The notes below the pieces were generated by a model. That model was not told where the DNA came from. It ran no database searches and saw only the letters and a program-made list of their open reading frames with translations. Source: Echinicola soli (lineage in GTDB: Bacteria > Bacteroidota > Bacteroidia > Cytophagales > Cyclobacteriaceae). Taken from it: a stretch of DNA of 64,000 nt. Both the position numbers and the translations under genes were made by a program. The number at the start of each line of letters is the position of its first letter. Position 1 is the first letter of the stretch. Below, piece after piece: positions 10,199 to 19,389 of the stretch. The DNA is taken from NCBI RefSeq assembly GCF_006575665.1, contig NZ_CP041253.1, positions 4,191,001-4,255,000 on the forward strand, read 5' to 3'.

Positions 10199-10229
10199 TT
10201 ATCTTATTTAGATTAATTTTAATTAAGAA

Positions 10230-10237
10230 CAAAAGTA
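10230..10237 (-). promoter_or_regulatory. Candidate -7 element of the TonB receptor
   Basis: On the minus strand this reads TACTTTTG, an exact TAnnTTTG match, 32-39 bp upstream of the receptor ATG. The -33 region is weak, as expected for an activated or repressed promoter. Confidence 0.45.
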
Positions 10238-10263
10238 AGCTGCAAAACCGTAACATCTAAATT

Positions 10264-10282
10264 ATTTAGAATGATTTTAAAT
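10264..10282. promoter_or_regulatory. 19-bp near-palindrome, candidate iron-responsive operator
   Basis: ATTTAGAAT-g-ATTTTAAAT is a 9-1-9 inverted repeat with one mismatched pair, ending 26 bp upstream of the -7 element, so it overlaps the -33 region. Size and base composition resemble Fur or DtxR-family boxes, but the regulator is not identified. Confidence 0.45.
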
Positions 10283-11079
10283 ATATTTTATCAATAGGTT
10301 TATAATTTCAATAGAAAACTCCTAACTCTCTCAAGCTTACCATCCATATCTGTAACAATTTTATATAAACCCTTTCTACCAATAGATAACTCCTTCATAA
10401 TCAAAACCAGCTACTGGTACTACTAATAAATACTTAGCATTCTATGAACAAAAAAAATGATGGAGAGCTTTTATATGATAAGTTGGGCAATTAGTAAAAT
10501 GTGTATTCGCAATGTTGCGCGTAACCAAATTCAATACTGTTTTTGCTATATTAATCTTTCCTACTTTTTATTCAGGTATTGGACTGATTTTCAGAGAGCT
10601 TCATGAATGCTTCGCATTTCCATTGATGAAAAGGACCAAAAATCCAGTCCGATGGTGAGCCCTTTAAATTGGGAAGGACAAGTTTTCCAGTGAGGACAAT
10701 ACGTTACCCAATTTAATTTAAGAAAACTGCTCCGGCCTGAAAATGAACGGCCTGCTCATTTATCTTAAACCAGTCTCACCAAGGGACTTCCTTAACTTTC
10801 CAAATCGAATTTTGTAATTGTACCGCTACGTGTAAAATTACCGATAGTCATTATTAGTAATAAGTCTTGGTCACATAAATAATTATTTATTAATCACACA
10901 ATAGTAAAACTACTTAAAAAGGGTTATTTGCTTTATTACAATTATTTAGTAACTTGTTATAAAATTCGTTTTTATACATTTATAAAACATTTTAATCGAA
11001 TTATAATTCAAAAAATAAAACACTTACCAACTCAAATTATAAGTATAAATCAATACAACCACCTACTAAATAATGTCAT
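10283..11079. other. Long non-coding gap between divergent TonB receptor and acyltransferase genes
   Basis: About 800 bp without a convincing gene. It contains an imperfect inverted repeat, GGACTGATTTT (10581-10591) against AAAATCCAGTCC (10639-10650), around a region that reads like a decayed element. The last ~250 bp before 11080 are very AT-rich and should hold the acyltransferase promoter. Confidence 0.45.
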
Positions 11080-13146
11080 ATGAGCTCCATAAAATACCGT
11101 CCTGAAATTGATGGATTAAGATCTATTGCAGTTGTACCGGTTATTTTGTTTCATCTAGGCCTAAGCTGGATTACAGGAGGCTTTTATGGTGTAGATGTTT
11201 TTTTTGTCATTTCAGGTTACCTAATCACTTCCATTATCGTCAAAAACTTAGATTCAGGTAAATTTACATTTCAAGACTTTTGGCTAAGACGGGTAAGGCG
11301 TATCATGCCCGCTCTCATCGGAGTCATCCTCTTCTGTTTTTTAGTCTTTCCTTTTTTAATTTATGAAGGTGATATCAAGTATATGGTACTGGATGGATTT
11401 GCTGCGTTATTCTCTGTGGCAAACTTTAATGCTTATATCAATTTAGGTGATTATTGGGGAGGTAGAGCAGAAACTTCCTTCTTTCTCCATGCCTGGTCAT
11501 TATCCGTAGAAGAACAGTTCTATTTGGCATATCCTCTGATACTTTTTTTGCTCCATAAATGGGGACAACCATTTCTCAAATGGGTAATTGCCATTGTGAT
11601 ACTGAGCTTTGGACTATATTGTTATGGTGTGTTTTTTGAGATGAAAGCTTTCCCATTCAATGCGCTTTCAAGTAATTCCGTAACCTTTTACATGATCCCA
11701 TCTAGAGCTTGGGAACTTGGCATAGGTTGTATTACGGCACTCTTGGTGAAAGCTGGACATCGAGAAAAATATGACCAAAAAACAAAAGCGATTTGTTCCC
11801 TGATCGGGCTGATGCTAATCGTATCATCTTACCTCATTCCTACGGATGGTGATGTGAGTTTGATTGCGTTATTACCTACTGTTGGAACTGGTCTATTTAT
11901 CTTCTTTGCTAATAATGAGGTTTTTGCAGGAAAAATCCTCAGCAATAAGCCGATTGTATTTATTGGAAAAATTTCATACTCCCTGTATTTGTGGCACTGG
12001 CCATTTTGTGTTCTCTTTCACAAATACCTTTCCATCAAATATGCAATTTCTGAAACAGTCTCATCTGTTCTAATTATACTTCTAACCACCATATTTTCCA
12101 TTCTTTCCTATTATTTGATAGAGGAACGAACCCATCATTACAATAATGCAGCAAAATTGGTCGGTGGACTGGCAATTACGATACTTTGCTTTGGTGGACT
12201 ATACATGCAGGTGATATTCAAAGACCTCCAAGCTCCTTTCAATTATGTAGATCATTATTTCAACTATTACAGCATCAACCCTGAATTGTTTCACAAACGT
12301 TCTGATAGTATAGAGGTAGACGATAAGGACATGAAAGTAAATCACTACCTAACATCGAGAAAATCACCAGAATATAATAAAGGAGGGTTGATAATCGGCA
12401 ATCCTGAAATAGAAAATCCTGAAATAGTGGTCATTGGAGATTCACATGGATGTGGTTGGGGAAAAGTTCTTAATGAAATATCCGACAGCCTAAAGACCAA
12501 GACAACGTTTTATGTGGGCGATGGTATGTTTATGCATTTTCCAATTAAAGATGGGAAGTTACCAGCCCAAATGCCTGCTATCAATAGTTTCACCGATGAG
12601 CAAGCCAGAGCCTATGGAGAAAATGTCCTGAAATCAATCGATGATGCCAAATTAGTCATTATCACCAACAGACTTACAGGCTCCTATCCCCGAACTGACG
12701 AGCAAATGTCATACATCGAAGATTTTATCAGGTATTCAACGGAAACTGGCGCAAAGGTACTCCTAATCAACCAACCTCCTCTTTTGGCTATACCGCCCAA
12801 AAGACAGCTCACACCGCTTTTGATCTATTTTGGATATAGACCAAACGATGAAAACCAGTACATTGATGAATTCATGCCAAGTTCTGTAAACGCTTACAAC
12901 AAGAGACTGTATAAAATGGCTGAAAAATATAAATCAGCTTCCGTCTTTAATTCTTACGATATTTATAAAAATCAACAGAAAGGAATTTGGGTAATTGATA
13001 AAAAGGACATTCTCTACCGAGACATTAATCACCTCAGCTACCAAGGGACTTTAAAAGCAAAGGAGGGGCTATACCGTCATATTAGCGGCTTATTGTCCCC
13101 CTCATCTTTGTATTCTAATAAGACAGTAACCCTAACCCCGCAATAA
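11080..13146 (+). CDS. OafA/YrhL-type membrane acyltransferase with C-terminal SGNH domain
   Basis: The 688-residue protein has an N-terminal acyltransferase-3 membrane domain (~1-380), starting with the classic YRPEIDGLRSIAVVPVILFH and GVDVFFVISGYLIT, with about ten membrane helices. A periplasmic SGNH hydrolase-like domain follows (~430-670), with block I VVIGDSHGCGWG containing the nucleophile Ser, and the Asp-His pair in YRDINHLSYQGT near the end. Such fusions move acetyl groups across the inner membrane and place them on O-antigen, capsule or exopolysaccharide sugars. It stands alone, ended by a strong bidirectional terminator. The sugar acceptor cannot be told; no glycosyltransferase genes are nearby. 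Confidence 0.93.
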   Translation: MSSIKYRPEIDGLRSIAVVPVILFHLGLSWITGGFYGVDVFFVISGYLITSIIVKNLDSGKFTFQDFWLRRVRRIMPALIGVILFCFLVFPFLIYEGDIKYMVLDGFAALFSVANFNAYINLGDYWGGRAETSFFLHAWSLSVEEQFYLAYPLILFLLHKWGQPFLKWVIAIVILSFGLYCYGVFFEMKAFPFNALSSNSVTFYMIPSRAWELGIGCITALLVKAGHREKYDQKTKAICSLIGLMLIVSSYLIPTDGDVSLIALLPTVGTGLFIFFANNEVFAGKILSNKPIVFIGKISYSLYLWHWPFCVLFHKYLSIKYAISETVSSVLIILLTTIFSILSYYLIEERTHHYNNAAKLVGGLAITILCFGGLYMQVIFKDLQAPFNYVDHYFNYYSINPELFHKRSDSIEVDDKDMKVNHYLTSRKSPEYNKGGLIIGNPEIENPEIVVIGDSHGCGWGKVLNEISDSLKTKTTFYVGDGMFMHFPIKDGKLPAQMPAINSFTDEQARAYGENVLKSIDDAKLVIITNRLTGSYPRTDEQMSYIEDFIRYSTETGAKVLLINQPPLLAIPPKRQLTPLLIYFGYRPNDENQYIDEFMPSSVNAYNKRLYKMAEKYKSASVFNSYDIYKNQQKGIWVIDKKDILYRDINHLSYQGTLKAKEGLYRHISGLLSPSSLYSNKTVTLTPQ

Positions 13147-13180
13147 TCTTACTTGACTTTGTTTGCTTAATAGGCAAAAA

Positions 13181-13236
13181 TAACCATCAAAAAACCGAAG
13201 AGTATCAAACGTGACTCTTCGGTTTTTTGATGGTTA
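13181..13236. terminator. Bidirectional intrinsic terminator between converging genes
   Basis: A perfect 23-bp stem (arms 13181-13203 and 13214-13236, loop of 10) carries A6 and T6 tracts inside the arms around a GC core CCGAAGAGT. It serves the acyltransferase on the plus strand and the giant pectate lyase on the minus strand. Confidence 0.9.
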
Positions 13237-13274
13237 CTGATGAAAATTTCTCAAACTTCAGTTAGGTACCTCTC

Positions 13275-16200
13275 CTACTCCTTAATGACCTTATACACTG
13301 TCCTTAGGCCAGATTGGTTGATATATACAAAATAGATCCCAGATGCATAACTGCTGATGTCCCAGTTGGAGGTCGACTCCTCAAGGGTTCTATTGACCAT
13401 CAACACACCATTGGCATCATAGATACTGACTTCAACAGGTTCTTCTGCCGAGGCGCCTACTTCTAGCTGGAGCTTTCCTTGGGTAGGATTGGGATATACT
13501 TTAATGGTCGCAAGTTCTGCTGTTTGATCCACTCTTGCAGAGCTTTCTTCATTGGTAAGATTGGTCCTTAGCGCAGCAGTAGCAGCAGCATTTTCACTAT
13601 CGGGTTCCATACCAAACATCAATTTGCCATAATAAAAAACGGCGATTTGCTCTTGAAGTACCCAGCCACTTTCAGAATGATTTGAATAATCGTTTTCCTG
13701 TTCAAAATCCGTCCAATCCGTCTTCGTTATCCGCACTTTTATTTCCTCGGTTTCACTCAATGGGGCTAGTTGGCCTAATGAGGCATCAAAGGTTATTTCC
13801 ACATAATGGTCTGCAGTAGCGGTAGGTGCTCCAAGTGCCATAAAAGCACCGTGAAGATTTTCCTTTCCCAGCGCTGCATAATCCTTCCAAAACTTCAGGG
13901 CTCCCCCACCGTCTTTGGTAAACCAATAACGAATGCTAATACCTTCATAATCCAATGGCACGTTTCCAGTGTTTTTGAGATTAAAAGCCTTCTTGATAGT
14001 ATTATCATTGGACGAATCATTCTTGGCCATTACCGCGGCATCTTGTTCCACAGAAACGGGCTGCGGCTCTTTCCCCCATATCAGATTGTCATCCGCATAA
14101 AGGGTAATCTTATCATGCACAATATAGGTAGAAGCAGGCGACATGGAGTAATCATTGGTTTCATCCATAACTGACCAGTCATCATCGTGGATGGCGGACT
14201 TGATCTCTCCTGAATTTCCATCGAGGGCTATTACATTTCCTTCGGCAAAACCATATTCCACATATCCAAAAGCACCTTCCCTCGGCTCATCTAGCATTAT
14301 ATAATCCATGGACACCTGTTCATTGCCCAAACTAGCATAATCAATTCTTGTTTGGATATCATTCATTTGTTCGGCAGTCAGCCAATACCTCGCTGTAATA
14401 TTACCCAAATCAACTGCCATAGTATCCATATTGACCAGTTTTAGATAGGGTTTAATTTGGTTATTGGCAGGAGATGAAGCATCTCCATTTTTATAATGTA
14501 CTTCGAGTTTTGGAAATGCATGGTATAATGCCGCTATTTCAGCTTCATCCAAGACATAATTATATAGTCTCACATCATCCATCAAGTCGCGATAAGGTTT
14601 GTTTTCATCTGAATTCCCCAACCGTACCGGGCTGGCCTTGCCTATCTTACCAGTAGAATAACCTGTTTCTGCAGTTTTCTCACCATTGATATAAAACCTA
14701 ATTTCGCTGTCATCCTTATCCCTTATGGCCACCAAATGCACCCATTCATCAGTAAAGATCGGATGAGAACTACCATTGCCCACAGAGGTACTGACAGTCG
14801 TCTTGGTACGGTCATCATCAATTCCAAATGTCAACCTTCCATCGCGTAGCTGAATACCGTACCAGTTATCTGCAAAACTGCCTTTATGAATCAAATAACA
14901 ATCTTTTCCGTCGCCGTACCGATAGGTGTCTTCAGCTATTTTTATCCACATGGAAATGGTAAAGGAAACTTCATCAAACAAGAGATGATCTTCATGTGCA
15001 ATATCAACAGAAGCCGTGGCAGATGGCTCATCAAATAAATATGCCTGCCCAAATTTACCCAGCACACGTTCTGTGGATTGGAAGCCTTGTGACTGACCAT
15101 CTTTACCATATTTACTGTAATCCTCTACTAGCGTCCCGCTGGCTTCGTCCATTTTCCAATAGCCCACCAATCCAGCCGGTGCTGCGGCTTGGAAAGACCA
15201 TATGTCTCCTTTCGTGGTTCCTTTAGCACCTATGGCATCCACCCGCCAAAAATAGGTGGTTTGTCCCTGTAAACCCTCAATTTCATACTGTGGTGTTTCT
15301 ACTGGAACGGTTCCTTGTAAAATGAGACTGTCTGGATGAGTGCCTAGGTAAACCTCGTATCCAGTTGTATTTATCCCTCCGTTCCAAGAAACCTGTACTG
15401 TATCCCCAAAACCTTCTAAGACACCTCCTTCACCAAGTGAGGGAGAAAATGCCTTCATAGGGGTTGGCAGCGTATGGTAAAGCTCCAAGACCTCTTGTGC
15501 AGACAAGCTTTTGTTATACAAGCGTACTTCGTCAATATTCCCTCTAAAAGGTGTGCCAAAGCCATTGGAATTGCCCAAGATGATAGGTTCTTCCTGCCCA
15601 ATACTCAAATCAGTCCCATCACCGACCTCTTTGATTTCCTCACCATTGATGTACAATCTTAATACATCCTCTTCCGTATCCCTCATCGCTACCAAATGCA
15701 CCCATTCACCCGTAAAAATCGGCGAAGCACTCGTCGAAAGCTGCGTCTTGTCATGGTTATCATCAATTGCAAATCGAAGGTCTCCATCTTTGATTTCGAT
15801 ACCATACCACTGTCCCGTTCCTCCTGTAGATTCATTGGCAGAGAATGTTCCTTTATGGATCAGGTATGATTGGGAGGAACCATCTGTGGACTTAAGCCAC
15901 ATGGAGATGGCAAAGGAATGAGTATCAAAATATAACTGGTCGGCATGTGGAATGAACACATGTGAGGGATTTTCAGCATTGGTCATGTCCAGGGCATTAT
16001 TGACCTTTCCCGTTATCCATGAATAATCATTGAGTTCATTCACCTCACCATCATTGGCAAAATCGGTACTGTCTCCCACCAGTGTTCCCTCTGATGCATC
16101 CATTAACCAAGCTCCCACCAAGCCGCGTGGGATATACGGCCTGGTCGTAAAACTCCACACCTGTCCTTCAGTAAGTCCCAATTCATTGCCAGCATCCACT

Positions 16201-18011
16201 CTCCAATAATAATCCGTATCCGATTGAAGTCCTGACCACTCGTATGCTGTGGTTTCCAATGAATCAAGCAAAAGGAGATTATCTTCATCTTCACCTGCAT
16301 ATAGCACATAATAGTCCGTATTTTCACTTCCCGACCATGTCAATTGCACGAAGGTAGTATCCGTAAAACTCCCCTCATCCACTGGATAGCCATTAACGGG
16401 TTCGGAAGGAGCTGAAGGTACGGGAATGGTCTTGAAAGCCGATGACACAGCTGAAATGGCCTCCAAATCCGCTTGGTAAGGTCTAAGCTCAAATTGATAA
16501 CTGGTATTCGGCTCAAGATCAGTCACTTCATATTGGGTTACATTCCCTCCAAGACTATCCAAAAAAGTAACATCACCTTCTTGGGCAGTTACGGACAAAA
16601 TGATCCCTTCGTAGCTGCTATCATTATTGGTCCAGCTCAGGGCCATGGATGAACTGGTTATATCACTAGCGGAAATATCCGTTATCGGTTTTAAATACTC
16701 AGCAGGCGCCTGATCCGGTAAGCCATTGATATAATGCTCAATATTGGCATATCCGTCAGAAGCGATCTGCATTGCATCGGATGGATCGTTTGGATCCAGG
16801 CCGTTCGCTGCTTCCCAGTCATCAGGAATCCCGTCTCGGTCGCCATCTGATGGAGCAGGTGCTCCAAACAATTGCCCTGGACCTCCCATCGGCAACTCCC
16901 TTTCATTGGAGATCAACTTGCCTTCCAGTCCCAAACTGGTCAATTCTGTCGTCAAAAATTCATCCACTTGGTCCCTTACCGGATAGTTGGCTCCCACATG
17001 CTCCAGCACAAAATCATAGCTCTCCTGAGCAGTCATCACATCATCTGGAAATGGGTAATCATAAGGTACATCCGCAAAAGTGGTAATCCCCTCGTAAGCA
17101 GAAAGCGGCACCAACTCACCGTCCAAGGTGCCGTTCAAGTTGCCATCATGGTAATTGCCTTCTACATAAGGGATGAAGGTTTCCGTCCCCCTGGAAAATG
17201 GTCTGATGGTGGTACTGGGGCCGTCAATATAATAGTTGTTAACGATATTTACCCGGGAATCAGCCGTGGATCCGCCCATGATGTATCCTCCTCCTCTTCC
17301 CCAATTATACACGACGTTATTGACGAACTGATTGCGGTTTTTCACCTTTGGGTTTCGGGTGTTATTATCGATATAAAGATTCCTGAAAAGACTGATCAAA
17401 CCGGAAGGCTCCAGCAAACCACCACAAGAGTGCGTCTCCAGCCCCTGGGAAATGATGCTGTTCTGAATGGTAATACTGTCTGCATGCCCCGTAATCGAAA
17501 AGGTCTCATCCCTTCCCCAACTAGCAGAAACATGATCGAAAATAAGGTTTTTGGCATCATCGGTCATGGTCATGGCATCCGCTCCACTGGTACCGTAACG
17601 CCCCATTCTTACCCGAAGATAACGAACGATGGTATTGCTCGCCTGGGTAAAGGTAATACCGTCACCATAGATCACTACACCATCTCCAGGAGCGGTTTGC
17701 CCTGCGATGGTGATATTGTTTGATACAATAATCCGGGACGATAGGTGGATAATGCCACCTACTTCAAAAACTACAATCCTATTGGGTTCGCTTACAGCAT
17801 CCCGAAAGGAGCCAGGACCGGAATCATTAAGGTTGTTGACTATGTAGACTTCACCATATCGGCCTCCTTCTGCCATTCGCCCGGCACCCTCTGCCCCGGG
17901 AAAAGCTATTGTCTGTGCTTTACTTGATAAAATCAGTCCTCCCGAACATAGAAGAACCATGAGACAGATGCATCCTGCCTTGAGAATTGGCTTAGTAAAA
18001 CTTTGCTGCAT
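13275..18011 (-). CDS. Giant modular PL1 pectate lyase with FN3, LamG, CBM3-like modules and type IX sorting domain
   Basis: This 1578-residue secreted enzyme should cleave polygalacturonate by beta-elimination at the cell surface or outside the cell. A signal peptide (~1-32) is followed by the PL1 parallel beta-helix (~35-385; AFPGAEGAGR, NDSGPGSFRDAV, VRYLRVRMG, IFDHVSASWGRDE). Then come a calcium-binding-type DGDRDGIPDDWE linker (~389-412), FN3 (~445-530), FN3 (~535-625), LamG (~630-848), FN3 (~868-942), LamG (~946-1165) and two modules resembling CBM3 (~1167-1312, RYWLT; ~1325-1465, RYWFT). The C-terminal type IX secretion domain (~1503-1578) starts VYPNPTQGKLQLEV. It closes the pectin locus but has its own 449-bp upstream gap. 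An 8-bp inverted repeat overlaps the start codon. Confidence 0.93.
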   Translation of the reverse strand: MQQSFTKPILKAGCICLMVLLCSGGLILSSKAQTIAFPGAEGAGRMAEGGRYGEVYIVNNLNDSGPGSFRDAVSEPNRIVVFEVGGIIHLSSRIIVSNNITIAGQTAPGDGVVIYGDGITFTQASNTIVRYLRVRMGRYGTSGADAMTMTDDAKNLIFDHVSASWGRDETFSITGHADSITIQNSIISQGLETHSCGGLLEPSGLISLFRNLYIDNNTRNPKVKNRNQFVNNVVYNWGRGGGYIMGGSTADSRVNIVNNYYIDGPSTTIRPFSRGTETFIPYVEGNYHDGNLNGTLDGELVPLSAYEGITTFADVPYDYPFPDDVMTAQESYDFVLEHVGANYPVRDQVDEFLTTELTSLGLEGKLISNERELPMGGPGQLFGAPAPSDGDRDGIPDDWEAANGLDPNDPSDAMQIASDGYANIEHYINGLPDQAPAEYLKPITDISASDITSSSMALSWTNNDSSYEGIILSVTAQEGDVTFLDSLGGNVTQYEVTDLEPNTSYQFELRPYQADLEAISAVSSAFKTIPVPSAPSEPVNGYPVDEGSFTDTTFVQLTWSGSENTDYYVLYAGEDEDNLLLLDSLETTAYEWSGLQSDTDYYWRVDAGNELGLTEGQVWSFTTRPYIPRGLVGAWLMDASEGTLVGDSTDFANDGEVNELNDYSWITGKVNNALDMTNAENPSHVFIPHADQLYFDTHSFAISMWLKSTDGSSQSYLIHKGTFSANESTGGTGQWYGIEIKDGDLRFAIDDNHDKTQLSTSASPIFTGEWVHLVAMRDTEEDVLRLYINGEEIKEVGDGTDLSIGQEEPIILGNSNGFGTPFRGNIDEVRLYNKSLSAQEVLELYHTLPTPMKAFSPSLGEGGVLEGFGDTVQVSWNGGINTTGYEVYLGTHPDSLILQGTVPVETPQYEIEGLQGQTTYFWRVDAIGAKGTTKGDIWSFQAAAPAGLVGYWKMDEASGTLVEDYSKYGKDGQSQGFQSTERVLGKFGQAYLFDEPSATASVDIAHEDHLLFDEVSFTISMWIKIAEDTYRYGDGKDCYLIHKGSFADNWYGIQLRDGRLTFGIDDDRTKTTVSTSVGNGSSHPIFTDEWVHLVAIRDKDDSEIRFYINGEKTAETGYSTGKIGKASPVRLGNSDENKPYRDLMDDVRLYNYVLDEAEIAALYHAFPKLEVHYKNGDASSPANNQIKPYLKLVNMDTMAVDLGNITARYWLTAEQMNDIQTRIDYASLGNEQVSMDYIMLDEPREGAFGYVEYGFAEGNVIALDGNSGEIKSAIHDDDWSVMDETNDYSMSPASTYIVHDKITLYADDNLIWGKEPQPVSVEQDAAVMAKNDSSNDNTIKKAFNLKNTGNVPLDYEGISIRYWFTKDGGGALKFWKDYAALGKENLHGAFMALGAPTATADHYVEITFDASLGQLAPLSETEEIKVRITKTDWTDFEQENDYSNHSESGWVLQEQIAVFYYGKLMFGMEPDSENAAATAALRTNLTNEESSARVDQTAELATIKVYPNPTQGKLQLEVGASAEEPVEVSIYDANGVLMVNRTLEESTSNWDISSYASGIYFVYINQSGLRTVYKVIKE

Positions 18012-18460
18012 GTTAGTATGGTTATTTTGGTTGTAAATATTCTACTAACACCAGGGGTCTGCTAAAAAATTAACTTTATAAACCTCAGTATAAATCGTCT
18101 AAAAACTGTTATGGTCTATCCTGATAATAGCGCACAAAAGGAATAAATAAGCTAATCAGCTATTAACCAACATTAATTTATTAAATAAAATCAAAAAATA
18201 CCCCAAAATTGGTATTTCTTGTTAGGCTTCAGTTTGGTAGATTTGTTATACTAAATTACTGGTGTCCGAGAAAACAATCGTCAAATTGAAAAAAATCTAC
18301 TGTTTTCACCCCTAAATCCCATAAAGGGGATGGGGGATAATTTTAGGGACTGGAATAAAAATCCTTAAATTTCTATTTAAAGACAGTTTTTGATCATGTT
18401 TGAAATTTGGTCGATCGCCAGTAAAATTAAATTAACCCCCTAACATTAGATCGACACAAA
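18012..18460. other. Divergent intergenic region upstream of the giant lyase
   Basis: This 449-bp AT-rich gap must hold the promoters of the giant lyase and of the small membrane protein. TGTTAGTA (18011-18018) and TACTAACA (18043-18050) are exact inverted repeats; the arm next to the gene ends on the A of the start codon, so an mRNA hairpin could cover it. Around 18308-18355 is a C/G-run stretch (CCCCTAAATCCCATAAAGGG) of the same style as the repeats near 50.1 kb. Confidence 0.45.
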
Positions 18461-18829
18461 ATGCATTTTTACAACTATGATGAACAATTAAAAAAAATCG
18501 ACCGCGCAGGAAGAGGAGCCATTATTTCACGTAGTATAGCTACGGCCACTATAGTACTTTTTCTTTTTGCCACAGCCTTCACCATGGAGCTCCGTTTCGT
18601 GATTGGATCCATTATGTGCTTAATGGTTTGCTGGTGCCTTGAATCCTATTTTAAAATTATCGAAGACAAGCATCAACAGCTATTTGACTTAAATGGAAGT
18701 TCCACTAACCAACCTAATGCAAAAGAAACAGTTAAAACCTGGATGGGAGAACTTTTCTTTTCCCTAAATAGTCTATTTTATTTTCTTGCCATTCTATTGC
18801 ACGGTGCACTTTTTATCCTTGTACAGTAG
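18461..18829 (+). CDS. Small integral membrane protein, unknown
   Basis: The 122-residue protein starts with a polar, charged helix (~1-22, HFYNYDEQLKKIDRAGRGA), then two adjacent membrane helices (~25-42 and ~46-63), a cytosolic or periplasmic polar loop (~66-93), and a third helix at the C-terminus (~98-121). No family is recognised. It is the only plus-strand gene in the pectin region and is ended by its own terminator, so it is probably not part of the pectin operon. Confidence 0.7.
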   Translation: MHFYNYDEQLKKIDRAGRGAIISRSIATATIVLFLFATAFTMELRFVIGSIMCLMVCWCLESYFKIIEDKHQQLFDLNGSSTNQPNAKETVKTWMGELFFSLNSLFYFLAILLHGALFILVQ

Positions 18830-18872
18830 CCGGCTATACCATAAATCAACCACCACAATCTCCCATAAGACC

Positions 18873-18911
18873 AAAAGCTCCATTTCTCGGTATATGGAGA
18901 ATGGAGCTTTT
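18873..18911 (+). terminator. Terminator of the small membrane protein gene
   Basis: AAAAGCTCCATTTCTC pairs with GAGAATGGAGCTTTT with a single bulged base and a short loop, about 45 bp past the stop codon. The 3' arm ends in TTTT. Confidence 0.65.
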
Positions 18912-19060
18912 GAATTTTGGTCATAGTATATTGGATGTTTGTACTTACCTGCCAATCATCTTCCAAAGAATAGTTCAAGTATGTTGTCCTGAATTAAAAA
19001 CTCAAGGTTCGTGATTCCGCAACACAGCGGGCGGAACAACAAGAGTCTCACTACAACATC

Positions 19061-19373
19061 CTTGGTGTCTTGGCGCCTTTGTGGCTTTCATTATTAACCT
19101 CAGTTCGATTATAAAACCGTCATGCGAGCCTGCCTTTGGCTTGTCTGGAGCCAAACAGGCTTGTCTGAAGCCAAACAGAGCTTAGAGGAAGATTTGAGAG
19201 GAGGAAGCCGCGGCAGCTCGCAACGTAAGAAAAACCGTCATCGCGAACGGAGTGAAGCGATCCTGTATCTGAAAACGAGATTGCCGTGTCGCAAGCTCCT
19301 CGCTATGACGGTTTTGATACTACTTATGAGTCAAACTCAGGTTATTAGTGCCACAAGGGCGCCAAGACACGAA
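19061..19373. repeat. Nested inverted repeats: two REP families, one inside the other
   Basis: Outer arms: CTTGGTGTCTTGGCGCCTTT at 19061-19080 (continuing to 19085) against the complement of 19349-19373 (CCACAAGGGCGCCAAGACAC within it), with two or three differences. Inner arms: 19091-19121 (TTAACCTCAGTTCGATTATA and AAACCGTCAT) against the complement of ~19305-19346. The centre holds GCGAGCCTGCCTTTGGCTTG and similar pieces matching 2591-2660. The outer family recurs at 42160-42390. The 560-bp gap 18830-19389 holds only this composite and the terminator of the small membrane protein gene. Confidence 0.65.
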
Positions 19374-19389
19374 GACTACCATTAGCTCA

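Noticed and set aside
16872..17723. 283-codon open frame on the plus strand inside the giant lyase gene
   Set aside because: It is antisense to the well-conserved PL1 domain and has no protein-like pattern; it is a shadow of the real gene.
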